NCBI GenBank assembly: GCA_030035585.1
Contig: CM057464.1
Coordinates: 71,532,919-71,596,918 of the forward strand
DNA: 64,000 nucleotides
DNA from: Dugong dugon
Taxonomy: Eukaryota; Chordata; Mammalia; Sirenia; Dugongidae
Direction of reading: 5' to 3'
In this document: in pieces, positions 23,089 to 35,446 of the stretch
Numbering within the stretch: the first letter of the stretch is position 1
How the letters are laid out: each line of letters opens with the position of its first letter
Made by a program: the position numbers and the translations under genes
Notes under the pieces: model-generated
The model's database searches: none
What the model saw: the letters and a program-made list of their open reading frames with translations, nothing else
What the model was told of the DNA's origin: nothing

Positions 23089-24005
23089 CTACCCGATTTA
23101 GAGACACCTTAAAGGAGTACGGGTGTGTGTGTGAGGGAGTTCAGCACACTTGCATCTGCATCAGCCCCCACCATTTATTAGTTATGTGTCCCTGGACAGG
23201 TTCCTGCCACATGTACTAGTAAGTGTTTTAGAATTGAGGTAATCCTTAGGCTTGAATTCAAGAGAGAGATCGAACTACCACAGCAGGAAATACAGACACC
23301 CAGAAATACTGACACCAACAGAACGAAAGGGCAAAAACTGAATCTCCCCAACCCCAAGAGCGCCCTGCTCATGTGGAAAATCCATCTGTCTATTCATTAG
23401 CTTCCCCCAAGGAACAGTATGCCCAGGTGAATCATCTGTGTGAGGTTAAATAAGTATTAGTGTACACTTTGATCTAATATCAAACACAGCTGCTGGAAGC
23501 AGGTCTGAAAGAAGACGCTACAATAAGCCTTACAGTGAACCAGTTCCCCTCCTCCTTTCCACTTAGCTCCCAAGAGAGACCATAAGATAATGAGAGAATG
23601 AGAATGGGGTATGTGTGTGTGGCAACACCGGAAGAAGGCTGCTGGAGTTAATAAGAAATGATGATACATAAGTTGCTTCCATCACAAGTCTCAAGATGAA
23701 GTATCCGTCTCATGAGAGAGTGTAAATGCCAATAACTTTAGCCATTAATACCTACAACAGGAAAAAACAAGAAAGCTGATCAGCAAATGAAAAAGTACTG
23801 GGATCTTAAGGCAAATTTGTTTTAAAAGATGCATCAAGGTGTTTTTTTTTTTTTAAGCATAGTAAAGAGGGCTGATATGGTAGTTATGGTAAAGAAAGTT
23901 AATTTCATAAACTCACAACCTGGCTACTTGCTGACTCTAAAGTTATGTTAACAGTAAGGATCTTTAGGGTCAGTGCCTGGTTTTTCTTATTGCTAAGGTA
24001 ATGGT
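23089..24005. other. Intron 1, nothing recognised
   Basis: No exon or repeat family seen, except a short TG run near 23122-23134. Confidence 0.5.
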
Positions 24006-24174
24006 GCAGCCCTGGTGGCACAGTGGTTAAGAGCTTGGCTGCTAACCAAAAGGTCGACAGTTCCAATCTACCAGCCGCTCCTTGGAAACCCTACGGGGGA
24101 GTTATACTCTGTTCTACAGGGTTGCTATGAGTCGGAATCGACTTGACGGCAATGGTTGTTTTTTTTTTTTTTTT
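24006..24174 (+). mobile_element. AfroSINE, full length, low divergence
   Basis: Near-consensus copy: ccctggtggcacagtggtta, ccagccgctccttggaaacc and atgagtcggaatcgacttga, followed by a long T run. Imperfect flanks (taatggtgcag and taatagtagcag) suggest a target duplication. Confidence 0.92.
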
Positions 24175-24177
24175 AAG

Positions 24178-25636
24178 TAATAGTAGCAGGTAGGAGCAGT
24201 CAGCTTGCTTTGAAAGCCCCTCTTCCTGTGAAATCAGTCAAAATTAATTCCTTAAGGTTTAAGATTGTGTTTATTGAAGAAGTTTCACTATCATCTAGCA
24301 TGACTTCCTCATCATATCCTGCTTTACTTTGAACTGTCATGGTTCACCAAAAAATGAATCAACTGAGCTGACCTTACAATGAACTGCAGGGGATCAGCAT
24401 GCAATTTCCTTCCATTTTCTCTCCTCTCATACACATTCACTCCTTTTAGCAGTCAAATTGTGTTACGCAGGCATGGGAACATTCTTCAAGTTGGCTGCCA
24501 ACAGCATTACAAAAATTAAATGGTGCTTTGCTTTGGTAGTCACAGCACTGTTTCTGGAGTTTAGAAAGCTTTTTTTCTAGGTTGGGAAAATCAGCTCCTG
24601 TATGAAAGGAGGAAAATAACCACGTCTTGCTCAGAAATGTTAAAATATAAAACACTGCCATCAAGACCATAAAAGGAGAAAACATCTAAGTACTAACAGG
24701 ATTTCAGATATGGAAGTAAACTGACAATAGCGTCCCTCTAGGATGTCGGCATTTAAATGGTGACTCTGGATTAAATCTGGGCTCAAGAAAAATACCTGCC
24801 AGACCACTGGTGGTACCTGATGGTGTACTGTCATTCTGACAATCCAGGAATCTACGCTTATTCTCTTTTCCCTCTGTAGAATTCCCGTACTTTCCAACCT
24901 CCATTCTAAGCGAGTAACAAATTCCGGTTAATACTCTGATAGAGCCATTTTTTTCCTACCATACATCATACATTATATAAAAAGAACAAAGCTCTATTCG
25001 CAGTCTTAGATTACTAACCGCAAAATTAAGGCACTGATTTGTACTACAAACTATCGTTATAAGTTAGCTCCAGGGTTAAAGAAGGTTAATGACCTTATTC
25101 TGATATAAAGGAACAAAAATTTGGGGGGTGGGGGGGGGTGGAATTAAAAAACTGCAAAATCAGCTTTCCTTTGTACAAAAAATAAGATCAGACAGGTTAA
25201 AAGAGAAGCCCCACCTCTCTCTCTTGCCACCAGTTCCCATATTTTTACACAAATAATGCACATGTTATATGTTTTCTGGCCAATCGCACAACCACCCCCC
25301 GCCACCCGCTATGCCAGAATGATTTTACTTAATTTCATCAGCATTATATGTGTGGACTCATTATTTACGTGGGCACATTACTTGTGAAAAAATATGATAA
25401 TTAAAAAGCACAATTTTAACCACTGTTGAAGGAGGACATTCTTCTAAAGCAGTGGAGAGTTATCCCAGTGCCTTTCTTTGTCCTTAAATGAATCACCCAC
25501 GGTCCTTTTTCCTGTTCTGCCCCTCCACTTTCTTCAAGGCCTGACCTGGCTGCAAATCCTTCATGAAGGGCCCCTCTGGCCTCGTGTGCTTCAACTGTCT
25601 GGACAATCAAGTGACCTACAGCAACTTCAACTTTTA
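24178..25636. other. Intron 1, nothing recognised
   Basis: No repeat family identified. A G-rich run lies at 25123-25140 and a C-rich run near 25293. Confidence 0.5.
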
Positions 25637-25838
25637 GGAACCCCAGGGTGGTGTAAACGGTTAACGTGCTCAGCTACTGACCGAAAGGTTGGAGGTTCAA
25701 GTGCACCAGAGGTGCCTTGGAAGAAAAGCCTGGCGAACTACTTCTGAAAAGTCATCCACTGAAAACCCCACGGAGCACAGTTCTACTCTGACACATGTGG
25801 GGTCACCAAGAGTCGGAACTGACTCAATGACAGCAACT
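25637..25838 (+). mobile_element. AfroSINE, long variant
   Basis: Head ccagggtggtgtaaacggtt, body agaggtgccttggaagaaaa and ggagcacagttctactctga, tail aagagtcggaactgactcaa. Confidence 0.9.
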
Positions 25839-26934
25839 TAGATGACTTGGATACTTAACGTTTTCAGGTATTATGGGAACATACTCGGTTAAGCCCAAAC
25901 CCTTCAAAGACAAGTAGTCTGATTTGTTGTACATGTACAATCAATACAAAATATTACCAAATGACGCTGTAAATGTACTATCAATGAGGATATACTCACT
26001 GTTACAAAATAAAAAGGAGAGAAAATCTCGTCAAGCACAGACACACAGGAGCCCATAATGGTGATTTCTAAAACATGGACTAGATCCTCGTTAGAGAAGG
26101 CATTTCCTCAGGGAATAAGTCCTCCGTGCTAGTGAAGCTCTAACAGATGCCATACTCTTGTCTATTAACTGATCAATAAAGGCATTCACAAGGCATGAAA
26201 CAAAAAATATCAAAACAATAACACACATACACTCTTAAACATTCAAAGGACTTTCTCTCCTACTTAGAGATGCATTTTTGTAGTCTTAAGGCAATACACA
26301 AATATACTTTATCTCAGAAACCTACTGATGTAGGTAATTTTTTCAGCAGTGGCAAAAGGGAGAGTAATGATTTTAAAAATTTATTTTCATATCCTATCAT
26401 CAACTCCACTGTATCTCAGTCAGGGGAATCCTTATTCACAGCTAAAGGACAGAGTGTACAATCAAGTTCAAAGTTCTTCCCCCAGCTCTTAGCAGGGTTT
26501 AACCTTTACGACAAGAACCCACACACAGTTATCCAAACAAGCATTTGGAAAGGGATTCACTATGGTAGAAAATTACTCCTAGTTGAGTTTCATTACCTTT
26601 ATCTTTGTCTGAAACTAGAAGAACGAGAACTGGTGATCACCGACTTCTACTTGAGCGAAGCACACTCAGTCATTTGGAAAAAGACAAGCTAATCGAGGCA
26701 CAGAATGCTCCTTGCTGGAGGATAACTGCCAGATTGCTGCAGACGGACTTAGAACTCGGCTCTCACAAAGAGCTTTGCTGACAGTAACTAATAAATCCCC
26801 ACAAGGCTGTGGGAAGCACGTAAAAGATACACAGGGTGTGAGGATTGGATCAGTCCTGTGACTGGCTTCAATTCTGCGCTTTCAGTAATTCTCGGCGTGA
26901 CTGTCCTTCACCCTACCAGGCATCTGAATGGTAG
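25839..26934. other. Intron 1 with a 140-codon chance frame
   Basis: No repeat family recognised. The 26270-26692 frame has no domain, no splice support and lies on the strand opposite to ELOVL5. One 38-bp word here recurs at 27980-28017. Confidence 0.45.
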
Positions 26935-27010
26935 TTGATTCACTGAGTTAACAAATATTTATGAGTGCCTACTATGTGCCAAGCAGCATACTGCTTGTTA
27001 AGAAAATGAC
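26935..27010 (+). repeat. Old L2-class fragment
   Basis: The phrase acaaatatttatgagtgcct, then actatgtgccaagcag, is characteristic of this old repeat class. Confidence 0.6.
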
Positions 27011-27087
27011 AGTGACAGAGACAGATATGATTTCTGTAGTAACAATGCCTAAGGCACCAATGAGTAAATCACTGTTGGGTAGTAATG

Positions 27088-27290
27088 GTTAGGAGCACAA
27101 ACTCTGGAGCCAGACAGCCCTGTTTCAAATTCCTGCTCTATCACTTATTAGCTGTGTGACCATGGGCAAGTTACTTAACTTTTCTGTGCCTTAGCTTCCT
27201 CGCCAGTAAAATGAGAGTGATTAATAGTACCTTCCTCATGTGATTAAGTAAGTTAATATGTGTAAAATGCTTAGAATAGTGCTATAAACT
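27088..27290 (+). repeat. MIR element
   Basis: Well-preserved MIR core: ggagccagacagccctgttt, tagctgtgtgaccatgggca and cttttctgtgccttagcttc. Confidence 0.88.
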
Positions 27291-27549
27291 GGAGTTCCCT
27301 ACAAGGTCTATACATGGCAACTTGCCCACATTCACAGCTAACAGCTCTGTTATTCTCTACTTTGGATGGACTGGCATTCCACAGTGATACCTGTAAATCT
27401 GGGGATTCATAAGAGTCGCTAGATACATCCCTCTGGAATGTTAAAGGGGATGCTAGTCAATGACTTCATCCCCTGTGGAGGAGAGGAACAGTGTCTATAC
27501 CATTCTTAGTACAGAGGAGAAATACGTCTGTATCTGATATGCCATTTTT

Positions 27550-27700
27550 GTGCTCCTGGCAACCACCATATGGTAGGTATCCAATAAATGTGTTCATTTA
27601 GTACAAGTGGAGAGGTGACTGAGTTGCCAGAGGTCACAGAGCTAGTAAGTGGTAGAACCAAGACTGAAACTCAAGTCTCTTACCCCATGGCCCACTGCTC
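27550..27700 (+). repeat. Old L2/MIR-class fragment
   Basis: Phrases ggtatccaataaatgtgttc and ccagaggtcacagagctagt followed by aagtggtagaacc. Confidence 0.55.
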
Positions 27701-28079
27701 TTAAAAGACCCCAAGCAGCCTCTCATGGGAGTGTCTTCATTTATTTATTATTAAGGAGGATGGTGACAATATGTATTCATATTGTTTGAGTTCATAACAG
27801 CTTTACCACAACATTAAGGTACAGAATTAACTTAATTTTAAATAATGTTATCAAGTTAAAAAAGATCAGTTATGTTTACCTAAGATGCCTGGTAATAGGA
27901 ACCTTATAGAAATCTCTGTAATTAAGACCTAAATGAGAAGATGATTGAAAAGGGGGCAGCAAACCTCTCTGCCTTCAGTTTCATATCCTATCATCACCTC
28001 TACCGCATCTCAGTCAGTGATAAAATTACAGGTTTATTTTTTAAGTGCTGTAATTACTGGTTATACTGTAATTTTCTGT

Positions 28080-28185
28080 TCATTTGTCCACAAACCCCAT
28101 TAGGCTCTAGGCTTTGAGGGCAGAACATCTCATGTTCCCATCTGTATCTCCAGAGAGCCTGGATCTGTGCCTGACATGTCATTAT
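28080..28185 (+). repeat. L2 3'-end fragment
   Basis: L2-like phrases: cattaggctctaggctttga, gggcagaacatctcatgttc and tctgtatctccagagagcct. Confidence 0.55.
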
Positions 28186-28199
28186 CACTGGTCTCATAT

Positions 28200-28375
28200 T
28201 CACGGGGTCTCAAATTTGGCTGCATCTCAGAACTACCTAGCAGCTTTTGAAAGCACAGATTTTTGAGCCTCACCTCTAGAAATTTTGTTTCAGTAGTCTA
28301 GAGACTGAAAATACATCTTTCTGAACAGTTCTTTAGTGATTCTGATAAGCAGCCAGGTTTGGGAACCATGGCTGT
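28200..28375 (+). mobile_element. MER5A-like hAT MITE
   Basis: Opens tctcaaatttggctgcatct, continues cagaactacctagcagctttt, and ends with the inverted counterpart (gattctgataagcagccagg, tttgggaaccatgg). This is the layout of the MER5A family. Confidence 0.75.
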
Positions 28376-28661
28376 ATATATCAATTGGGTTTTTGCCCTC
28401 TAATGAAATCCCCTGCAGCTCTTTTTAAGTTTTGTCAACCAAGCAGCATTCACATATTGTATTACACGGACAGAGTCTAGACCGGGGCAGTGGTCTCAAG
28501 GACTACTTTTCATTCCAAAAAATTCTGTTAAAATTCCCTGTTTGCTCTACCTTTACCAGTCAGGAAAGGAAAAAAAAAAAAATTTCAAGTCATCTCTCAA
28601 GTTGAAATAAAGCCCCATCAAGTAAGAGATCAGTTCTCGTATGTTTCAAACATTGTGTTAC

Positions 28662-29138
28662 TGTCATGGTTTGAATCATGTCCCCCCAAAAATGTGTATA
28701 TCAGTTTGGCTGGGCCATGATTCCTGGTACTGTGTGATTTTCCTATATGTTGTAAATCCTGCCTCTATGATGTTAATGAGGGAAGATGGGTGGCAGTCAT
28801 GTTAGTAAGGCAGGATTGGACCTACAAGACTGGACTGTGTCCTAAGGCAATCTCTTGAGATATAAAACAGAGAAGTGAGCAGTGAGACAGGGGGACATCA
28901 TACCATCAAGAAAGCAGTGCCAGGAGCAGAGCGTGTCCTTTGGACCAGGGTCTCTGCACCGAGAAGCTCGTAGTCCAGGGGAACACTGATGAGAAGGCCA
29001 AGAGAGAGAGAAAGCCTTCCCCTGGAGCTGACACCCTGAATTGGGACTTTTAGCCTACTTCACTGTAAGGAAATAAACTTCTCTTTGTTAAAACCATCCA
29101 CTTGTGGTATTTCTGTTACAGCAGCACTAGATGACTAA
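28662..29138 (+). mobile_element. Solo LTR, plus orientation, family of 20832-21339
   Basis: The reverse complement aligns throughout with 20832-21339 and 56858-57376. Here the sense strand is plus: it begins TGTCATGGTTTGAATC, carries gaaataaacttctctttg, and ends near ctagatgactaa. Flanks gttac at 28657-28661 and 29139-29143 fit a 5-bp duplication, though this places the 3' end four bases short of the usual CA terminus. Confidence 0.8.
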
Positions 29139-29628
29139 GTTACGTAGCACACATCACGGAACAATCAGCACACGTTAAGTGGTGTAAACATCTTCTCCAT
29201 TCTGGAATGTAGCTGTAATAAACACCACTATCAGCAGAGGAGAGCCTAACACCAAGTCTATAAAGCTCAGTGAGGACAGGGAACACATCTATCTTTTTCT
29301 TTGTAATCCCCAGCTTGGCCACAGAAGGTATTTAGTAACTGTGTTTAACCACATTGAACTGGGACACCGTGGGACACTGCTCAGCCCCCCAGTTTGAACC
29401 AATTGGTTGATGCCATCAGAAATCATGGCATATACTTGGCTACAGCCAATTGTATACACTCTTTGGAAGAAGGCGAGGTGGGGGATAGGAACAGCCTGGA
29501 TACTGGCTAAAAGATGTGGGCCCTGGTCTGGCTAAGTCCTAAACTCAGCTCAGTCCTAAACTGAGTCATTTCCTATTTGTTTCATTACCTGCAATAGATG
29601 AGCTCTAAATTCAAGTGAATTTGGTATC

Positions 29629-30150
29629 TGTGGAAGGCAGCCTCTAAGAAGGCCACCAATGATCCCATCTTCTTAGTATTCACACCTTTATGTAGTCCCC
29701 TCTCACGGTGAACCAGGGTTGTGTGTTGACCAACAGAATACAGCGAAAGTGATGGTGTGTTATTTCTGAGATTAGGTTACAGAAGACATGTGGCTTATAA
29801 AAGACATTGTAGCACCCATCTTGGTCAGCTGGCATATGTCTCTGTGTCTAGGATCACTAGCTCTGGGGGAAGCCAGCTGTCGTGTCATGAGCAGCCCTTT
29901 GGAGAGGCAATGTGGCAAGAACTGAGGCCTTTTGCTAATGGTCATGTGAGTGAGCTTGGAAGTAATCCCCTGGCCCCAGTCAGCTTGAGATGACCGCAGC
30001 CCTGACAGAAACCTCGTGAAAAGTCCCAAGTCAGAACCACCCAGCTACACCTCTCTGGGATTCCTAACTCTCAGAAACTGTGAAATAATAAATGTTTGCT
30101 GGTTTAAACTGCTAAATTCGGGTGTAACGTTATTCAGCAATAGAGTAAAG
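29629..30150 (+). mobile_element. Older MaLR/ERVL-like LTR
   Basis: Ends in the MaLR-type motif gtgaaataataaatgtttgc, then ggtttaaactgctaaattcg and ttattcagcaatagag. The body has ggaagccagctgtcgtgtca and cagaaccacccagctacacc. The exact subfamily and ends are uncertain. Confidence 0.6.
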
Positions 30151-30449
30151 GCTTAGAAGTTAACAAGGTCAGTGAGGTTGGGCTAAGAGAGCTTCTTAAA
30201 AGTCAACTAACAGAGGTTCTTAAAAGTCTTATCACTCTCCTTTCTCTCCAGAACACTCCTTCTGGTTACCATATACAATCAAGGCACCAATTATAAGCAT
30301 GGCCCTGATAAATAAATTCTCTTTTGATCTATTTACATTATGTTCCCCCTTGATTTAACCAGAACTGGGAAGAGAAATGAAAATGCTTAGGTTATTTAAA
30401 GTATAGAATTCAGTTATGAAAACAATACAACACTTTTATTACTAGCCTG

Positions 30450-30850
30450 ATGCTTGGCCAGGAAGGGATCTAAAATTTATTGAGTACCTACTGTGTGCCC
30501 AGGAGTCCCTGGGTGGCACAAACGATTAAGCACTCCACTACCAACTGAAAGGTTAGAAGTTAGAACCTACCCAGAGACACCTGGGAAGACAGGCCTAGTG
30601 ATCAGCTTCCAAAAGGTCAAAGCCTTAAAACTCATGGAGCACAGTGCTACTCTGCAACTCATGGGGTCGCAATGAATCAAAATGGACTGGATGGCAACAG
30701 GTTTGTTGATTGTGTGCCCAGCTCTTCAAAGACTCGATAAGAAAGAAATTACTCCCATTTTCCAGATGAGAAAACTCAAGTTTAGAGATTTTAAGTGAGT
30801 TGGTCAAAGTCACTCAACAAACGAAGCCATTTAGTTAATTCCAGGTCTGT
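30450..30850 (+). repeat. Old L2/MIR-class repeat split by an AfroSINE
   Basis: Left part tttattgagtacctactgtg; right part ccagctcttcaaagactcga, cccattttccagatgagaaa and gtcaaagtcactcaac. The AfroSINE at 30502-30710 interrupts it. Confidence 0.7.
30502..30710 (+). mobile_element. AfroSINE, long variant, with perfect 10-bp target duplication
   Basis: Head ggagtccctgggtggcacaa, body gacaggcctagtgatcagct, tail ctcatggggtcgcaatgaat. Perfect tgtgtgccca flanks at 30492-30501 and 30711-30720 lie inside an older repeat. Confidence 0.93.
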
Positions 30851-31544
30851 GTGACCTAGGGTGGCCACTGTCCTGGTTTGTCAGGACTCAGGAGTTTCTT
30901 GGGACACAAGACTTACAGTGTTAAAATCAGGAAAGTCCCAGGCAACCTGGAAGAGTTGGTCACCCTACTATATCCAAAACTTGTGCTCTTTGCAAATCAC
31001 CACACACCTGATTTTTAAAGTACATTTTAAAGCTATCATTTTGGCAGTTTATGATCTGTAATGAATTTTCAAATGTCACCTATTAAAATGAAAATCACAA
31101 ACCTCTCTAGTCTACTTGTCTCACAGTACTAACACTGATTTTTCTTTTTTCTGTGAAAGAGTAAACTTAAAACAATCGCCATTCTTAAGATACATACCAG
31201 CATGAACATTTTTCAACTTAAGAGTTTCTGCAAACTTCTGCTTCAAAATAGCAACTCAGTCCACAAAGGACACCAGTACTCCCCATGGGCCTCAGCAGAC
31301 AGACACTCAGGTGGCTCAAGGGGCTAGAGGAATGACTGAGTGAGCTCCTCACAGAACTGCCCACCGAGTAGGGAGCTCTGGCAGGACGGGTAGGCACCTA
31401 CACAATTTTCTCTTCTTCTACAGAAATCAGCTGTCACCACTACAAACGTCAACAATGGCAGTGCTCCTATGGTTATCATGCCTGCCAGGTCAGGAAGGCC
31501 ATCTATCAGCAAGGACAGCTCTGGCCTTTTCTCTTTCATACAGA
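30851..31544. other. Intron 1, nothing recognised
   Basis: No repeat family or exon identified. Confidence 0.5.
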
Positions 31545-32605
31545 TCCATGCAACACCCACTAGGATGGCTATAATAAAAAAGATGGACAATAACAAGTGT
31601 TAGTGAGGAAACAGAGAAACTGGAACCCTCGTGCACTGTTGGTGGGACTGTCACATGGTACATCTGCTGTGGATAACAGTCTGGCAGTTCCTCAAGAAGT
31701 GAAATAGAGAGTCCACCATCTGACCTGGCAATTTCACTCCTAGGTACCCAAGAAAAATGAAAACAGTCCACACAAACATCAGTACACAAATGTTTATAGC
31801 AGCATTATTTATAATAGCCAAAAAGTGGGAACCATGCAAATGTCCATCAACTGATGAATGGATAAACAAACTGTGGTATATCCATACACTGGAATGCTAA
31901 CTGGCCATAAAAAGAAATGAAGATGTGCATTAAGATTTGCCTGTAAGATTGTTATCAGTGATATTTGTAACAGCAGGAAAGCTGGAGGGGGAAAGCTTTA
32001 AATATTCACCTAGAAGTAACCAGCTAAATAAATTATGGTACAGCTGTATAATTAAATTCATGCCAGCATTAAAATTAAGTTATTGGGCATTTATCCCAAA
32101 GAAAGAAAAACTTATGTTCACATAAAAACATGTACACAAATGTTCATAGCAGCTCTATTCATAGTAGCAAAAAACTGGGAACAACTGCAATGTCAACTGG
32201 TAAATGGTTAAACAAACTATGAAATATAACACAACATGGAATACTACTCAACAATAAAAAGGAATGAACTACTGATACGTACAACAACGTGGATGAATTT
32301 CCATTTATGTAACATTCTTGAAAGAACAAAATTACAGAGATGGAGAAAAGATTAGTGGTTGCCAAGGATTAGAGATGGGAAGGAGGAGAGTGGGTATGGA
32401 CATGAGAGATGCTTGTGCTGACAGAAATGTTCTGCAGCTTGACTGTACCAATGTCAATATCCTGGTTGTGATATTGTACTACACTTTTGCAAGATACCAC
32501 CATTGGGGGACACTGAGTAAAGAGTACTTTGGATCTATTATTTCCTTTAGGGGCATGTGAATCTGTAATTATCGCAAAATAAAAAGTTTAATTTTAAAAA
32601 AGATC
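31545..32605 (+). mobile_element. L1 3'-region fragments (at least two, overlapping in content)
   Basis: Canonical L1 3' phrases occur twice. The first set is 31610-31925 (gagaaactggaaccctcgtg, cactgttggtgggactgtca, cagcattatttataatagcc, atgaatggataaacaaactg). The second is 32060-32600 (tacacaaatgttcatagcag, ggaatactactcaacaataa, aaaggaatgaactactgata), ending in an A-rich tail. The duplicated order implies two insertions rather than one element. Confidence 0.85.
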
Positions 32606-33298
32606 CACATAACATAAGTGAAGGAAACAAAGCAACAAACAAGACTAAACATTTGATTTTAAAAAATTTCAGCCAACACTTCCCAACCCAATCACATAAG
32701 GTTGTGAAATGTTGGCATTCTATAACCATTCTATAAAACAGGGTTTCTGGTGAATAGAAAGGAATAGTCTGAACTATGATTTCATTCTTAAAAGCTTAAC
32801 CCTTTACCTAAATGCTGGTATTTCAACTGTTTTTAATTTTCACAGCAGTCTAACTTAGGTTCCCATTACACATTTACCCCTTGTGACTGCCCAGGCAATA
32901 AGGACACTGTTCTGGTCAGTCTAACGTTCTGACTACTTCAAGGGAGCATACATCTCAGAGAGGCCAGTTTTCAAAAAGTAAGAAAACTCATGAAACATAC
33001 CAAACAAAACCTTCCTGAATAAAACTTATTCTTTAACGATTCAGAGGCACTCTGTAATCTTGAAGTGTTTCCGAGACAGAATTATAAACGCCAGATCTCA
33101 TTTTACAGTCCTGAAGAAGAGGAGGCATAAATAATTGGGAACAATCTATAAATCTACCATGACTTTATGGTTTTATATAATAAGTTCCTACAATCAGTTA
33201 AGTTTCCTTTCTCATAAATGGAATGTAGAAAACTTTAGAAATCAATAGTTTTGGGTCATCAGATTCTAGATTTTCTTGATAATGAAAACTATTAGTAG
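32606..33298. other. Intron 1, nothing recognised
   Basis: AT-rich, no element identified. Confidence 0.5.
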
Positions 33299-33314
33299 AA
33301 GCTTACTGCATTAT

Positions 33315-33476
33315 AAGAACTAGAAGGCAGGAGAGGACAGGAAAGTTGGCAATAGGGAACCCAAGGTCCAGAAGGGAGAGTGCCGACATGTCAGTGGGGT
33401 TGGTAAATATGTGCACTAATTGTTTAATGAGAAGCTAGCTTGTTCCATAAACCATCTGAAGTACAATTAAAAAAAA
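33315..33476 (+). mobile_element. Short LINE 3' end with perfect 16-bp target duplication
   Basis: A 162-bp 5'-truncated element ends tctgaagtacaattaaaaaa. Perfect flanks aagcttactgcattat at 33299-33314 and 33477-33492 prove retroposition. It is the plus-strand counterpart of 9728-9866 and has a small internal deletion relative to that copy. Confidence 0.9.
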
Positions 33477-33492
33477 AAGCTTACTGCATTAT

Positions 33493-34300
33493 GAAAAATA
33501 AAAACTCTTCTTCTGTTTATCTTTTGGATCGTTTTCTTGTCAATTCATTGAAAAACAAGAAGTAGTTAAGCATTATTATAATGCAGAGGAGTCCTATCCT
33601 CAAGTGATTCCAGTTTACTGGGTGAGCACTGTGTAGGAGTCAGGCTTTTGCTCCACAGTGGGCTTTCTGCTGCCTGTCAACAAGAAGAAGCCACCTAACT
33701 CCCACAGCTCTCCTGTGTACAACCTTCCAGAAAAGTTTGAAATGACTTACTTAACCCTCTCTGGAAATTCTCCGGCAGGATTAGATCTCTTCCTAGCAAT
33801 GCTTTTCCTCTTTTCACCAAGCGCACATTCAACAAATGTGCTACTGTCTGTAAAACCCCCTTGACAACCATTAAAGGTGAAATACTATGTATTACGCCCT
33901 AAGGTGATTACACTTTAGTGGAACTGCAAGTATTTCAGCAAGTCATATAAATGGAACTGAATATTCTGACTGGCTAGTAACCAGATTTTTCCCTTCATTT
34001 CAATTCTCCCCAAGTACCAATATTCAACTCTAGGCTGTCATAAAAGGCATTTTGCTGTAACAAAATGAAGAAACGGAAGCCAGTGATCTAACTAACACGC
34101 AGTCAGTCAGGTGCCCAACTATAGCCAGAACACCAAAGGAGGGATACTAACAGGCCCAGAACTGAAAATGAAGATTTAGTTGAGGAAAAAAGAAAATAAA
34201 TACTTTACTTCTATAGAATTAAAAAAAAAAAAAATCTTTCCTGGAAAAGTCAATCAGGTGAAAATTCTAGAAAAGAATTCAGCCTGTAAAATGACATGTT
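33493..34300. other. Intron 1, nothing recognised
   Basis: No repeat family or exon identified. Confidence 0.5.
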
Positions 34301-34309
34301 ATCATTGTT

Positions 34310-34440
34310 TAACAACATGCCTTTATTGAGCCCCAAATGTGTTTAAGGTGCTAAGGCAGGCTGTAGGGATAGAAAACATGGTCCTTTTCCTTAAGCTCAG
34401 GAATCTGTCATCCAGCTGGGACCCACATTTTCAGCTCATA
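34310..34440 (+). repeat. Possible old L2-class fragment
   Basis: Phrases catgcctttattgagcccca and ttaagctcaggaatctgtca suggest a very diverged old repeat. Confidence 0.4.
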
Positions 34441-34471
34441 TCAAAACACAGCACAAATCAACAATAGTTCA

Positions 34472-34489
34472 ACACACACACACACACAT
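34472..34489. repeat. CA microsatellite
   Basis: Nine CA units. Confidence 0.9.
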
Positions 34490-34937
34490 CCTTGAAAGGC
34501 AAGAACATTTAAATGATGGGGACGGGCATGCTACATAATACCCTACTTTGATTCAGAAAAGCTATATTTTCCTATGCAGAATAAAATGAAAACAATATAT
34601 GAAAAAAATTAATGGGACTACAGAAGCAGTGACATGTTTAAAATGTATTACTGTTTTTTTCCCAATAGTTTTTTCATATGCATGGACAATTTAATACATG
34701 CCACCAGGCTGGAGAAGGGAAGGGAGAGGCTTTCCATTTAAGAGGGGAAGGAAATCACTATTTACAGAATCTAAGGAAAATTGTTACTTTTTAAAAACTT
34801 CATCTCTAACATGAATCATTTTCTTTGAAGTTATCAAAACACATAATCTCCACTTTATGAAAGGGTTGTGTTTCGGATGTTATTTGTAAATTAGCCATCT
34901 TGACCTTTGGAAAACGATTTTCCATAGAAACAATGTT

Positions 34938-35131
34938 ATGTTGTTGTCGTTAGGTGTACCAGCTGAATGGTTTTCAACTTACAGTGACCCTAATATGACT
35001 GAGTAGAATTGCCCCATAGGGTTTCTTAGGTTGTAAACAGATGTCAGGTTTCTTCTTCCACAGAGCAGCTGGTGGGTTCCAATCGCCAACCTTAGCAGCC
35101 GAGCACTTAACCATTGCGTCACCAGGGAGGT
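34938..35131 (-). mobile_element. AfroSINE
   Basis: Minus-strand copy from tail (gttgttgtcgttaggtgtac) to head (aaccattgcgtcaccaggga), long variant with a variant middle (cttcttccacagagcagctg). Confidence 0.85.
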
Positions 35132-35139
35132 ACTATTAG

Positions 35140-35260
35140 TATCTGCCTTTCACAGAAGAGAATATTGACACAAGGAGAGCAGTTAAGCCATTTACCCAAG
35201 GTCACGCAGCTAGCAGTGGCAGAGCCAGGGTTTAAACCCAGGCCAACCGACTTCAGAACC
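35140..35260 (+). repeat. Old L2/MIR-class fragment
   Basis: Phrase tacccaaggtcacgcagcta followed by gcagtggcagagccagggtt. An AfroSINE abuts its right end. Confidence 0.65.
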
Positions 35261-35435
35261 GGAGCCCTGGTGGCACACTGGTTAAGAGCTATAGCTGCTA
35301 ATGAAAAGGTCGAGAGTTCTAATCCACCAGCCGCTCCTTGTAAACCCTAGGGCAGTTCTACTCAGTCCTGTAAAGTTGCTATGAGTTGGAACTGACTCAA
35401 TAGCAATGAGTTTGGTTTTTTTATTTTGGTTTTTT
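35261..35435 (+). mobile_element. AfroSINE, full length
   Basis: Head ggagccctggtggcacactg, B-box-like gtcgagagttctaatccacc, tail ttgctatgagttggaactga, then a T-rich end. Confidence 0.92.
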
Positions 35436-35446
35436 AAGCTCTACTG

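Noticed and set aside
26270..26692. 140-codon plus-strand frame
   Set aside because: No domain or signal features; intronic and antisense; it overlaps a short duplicated word rather than a gene.
31324..31869. Overlapping minus-strand frames with hydrophobic segments, resembling a membrane protein
   Set aside because: The right part is the reverse complement of L1 3' sequence, and the left part has no family match or splice context.
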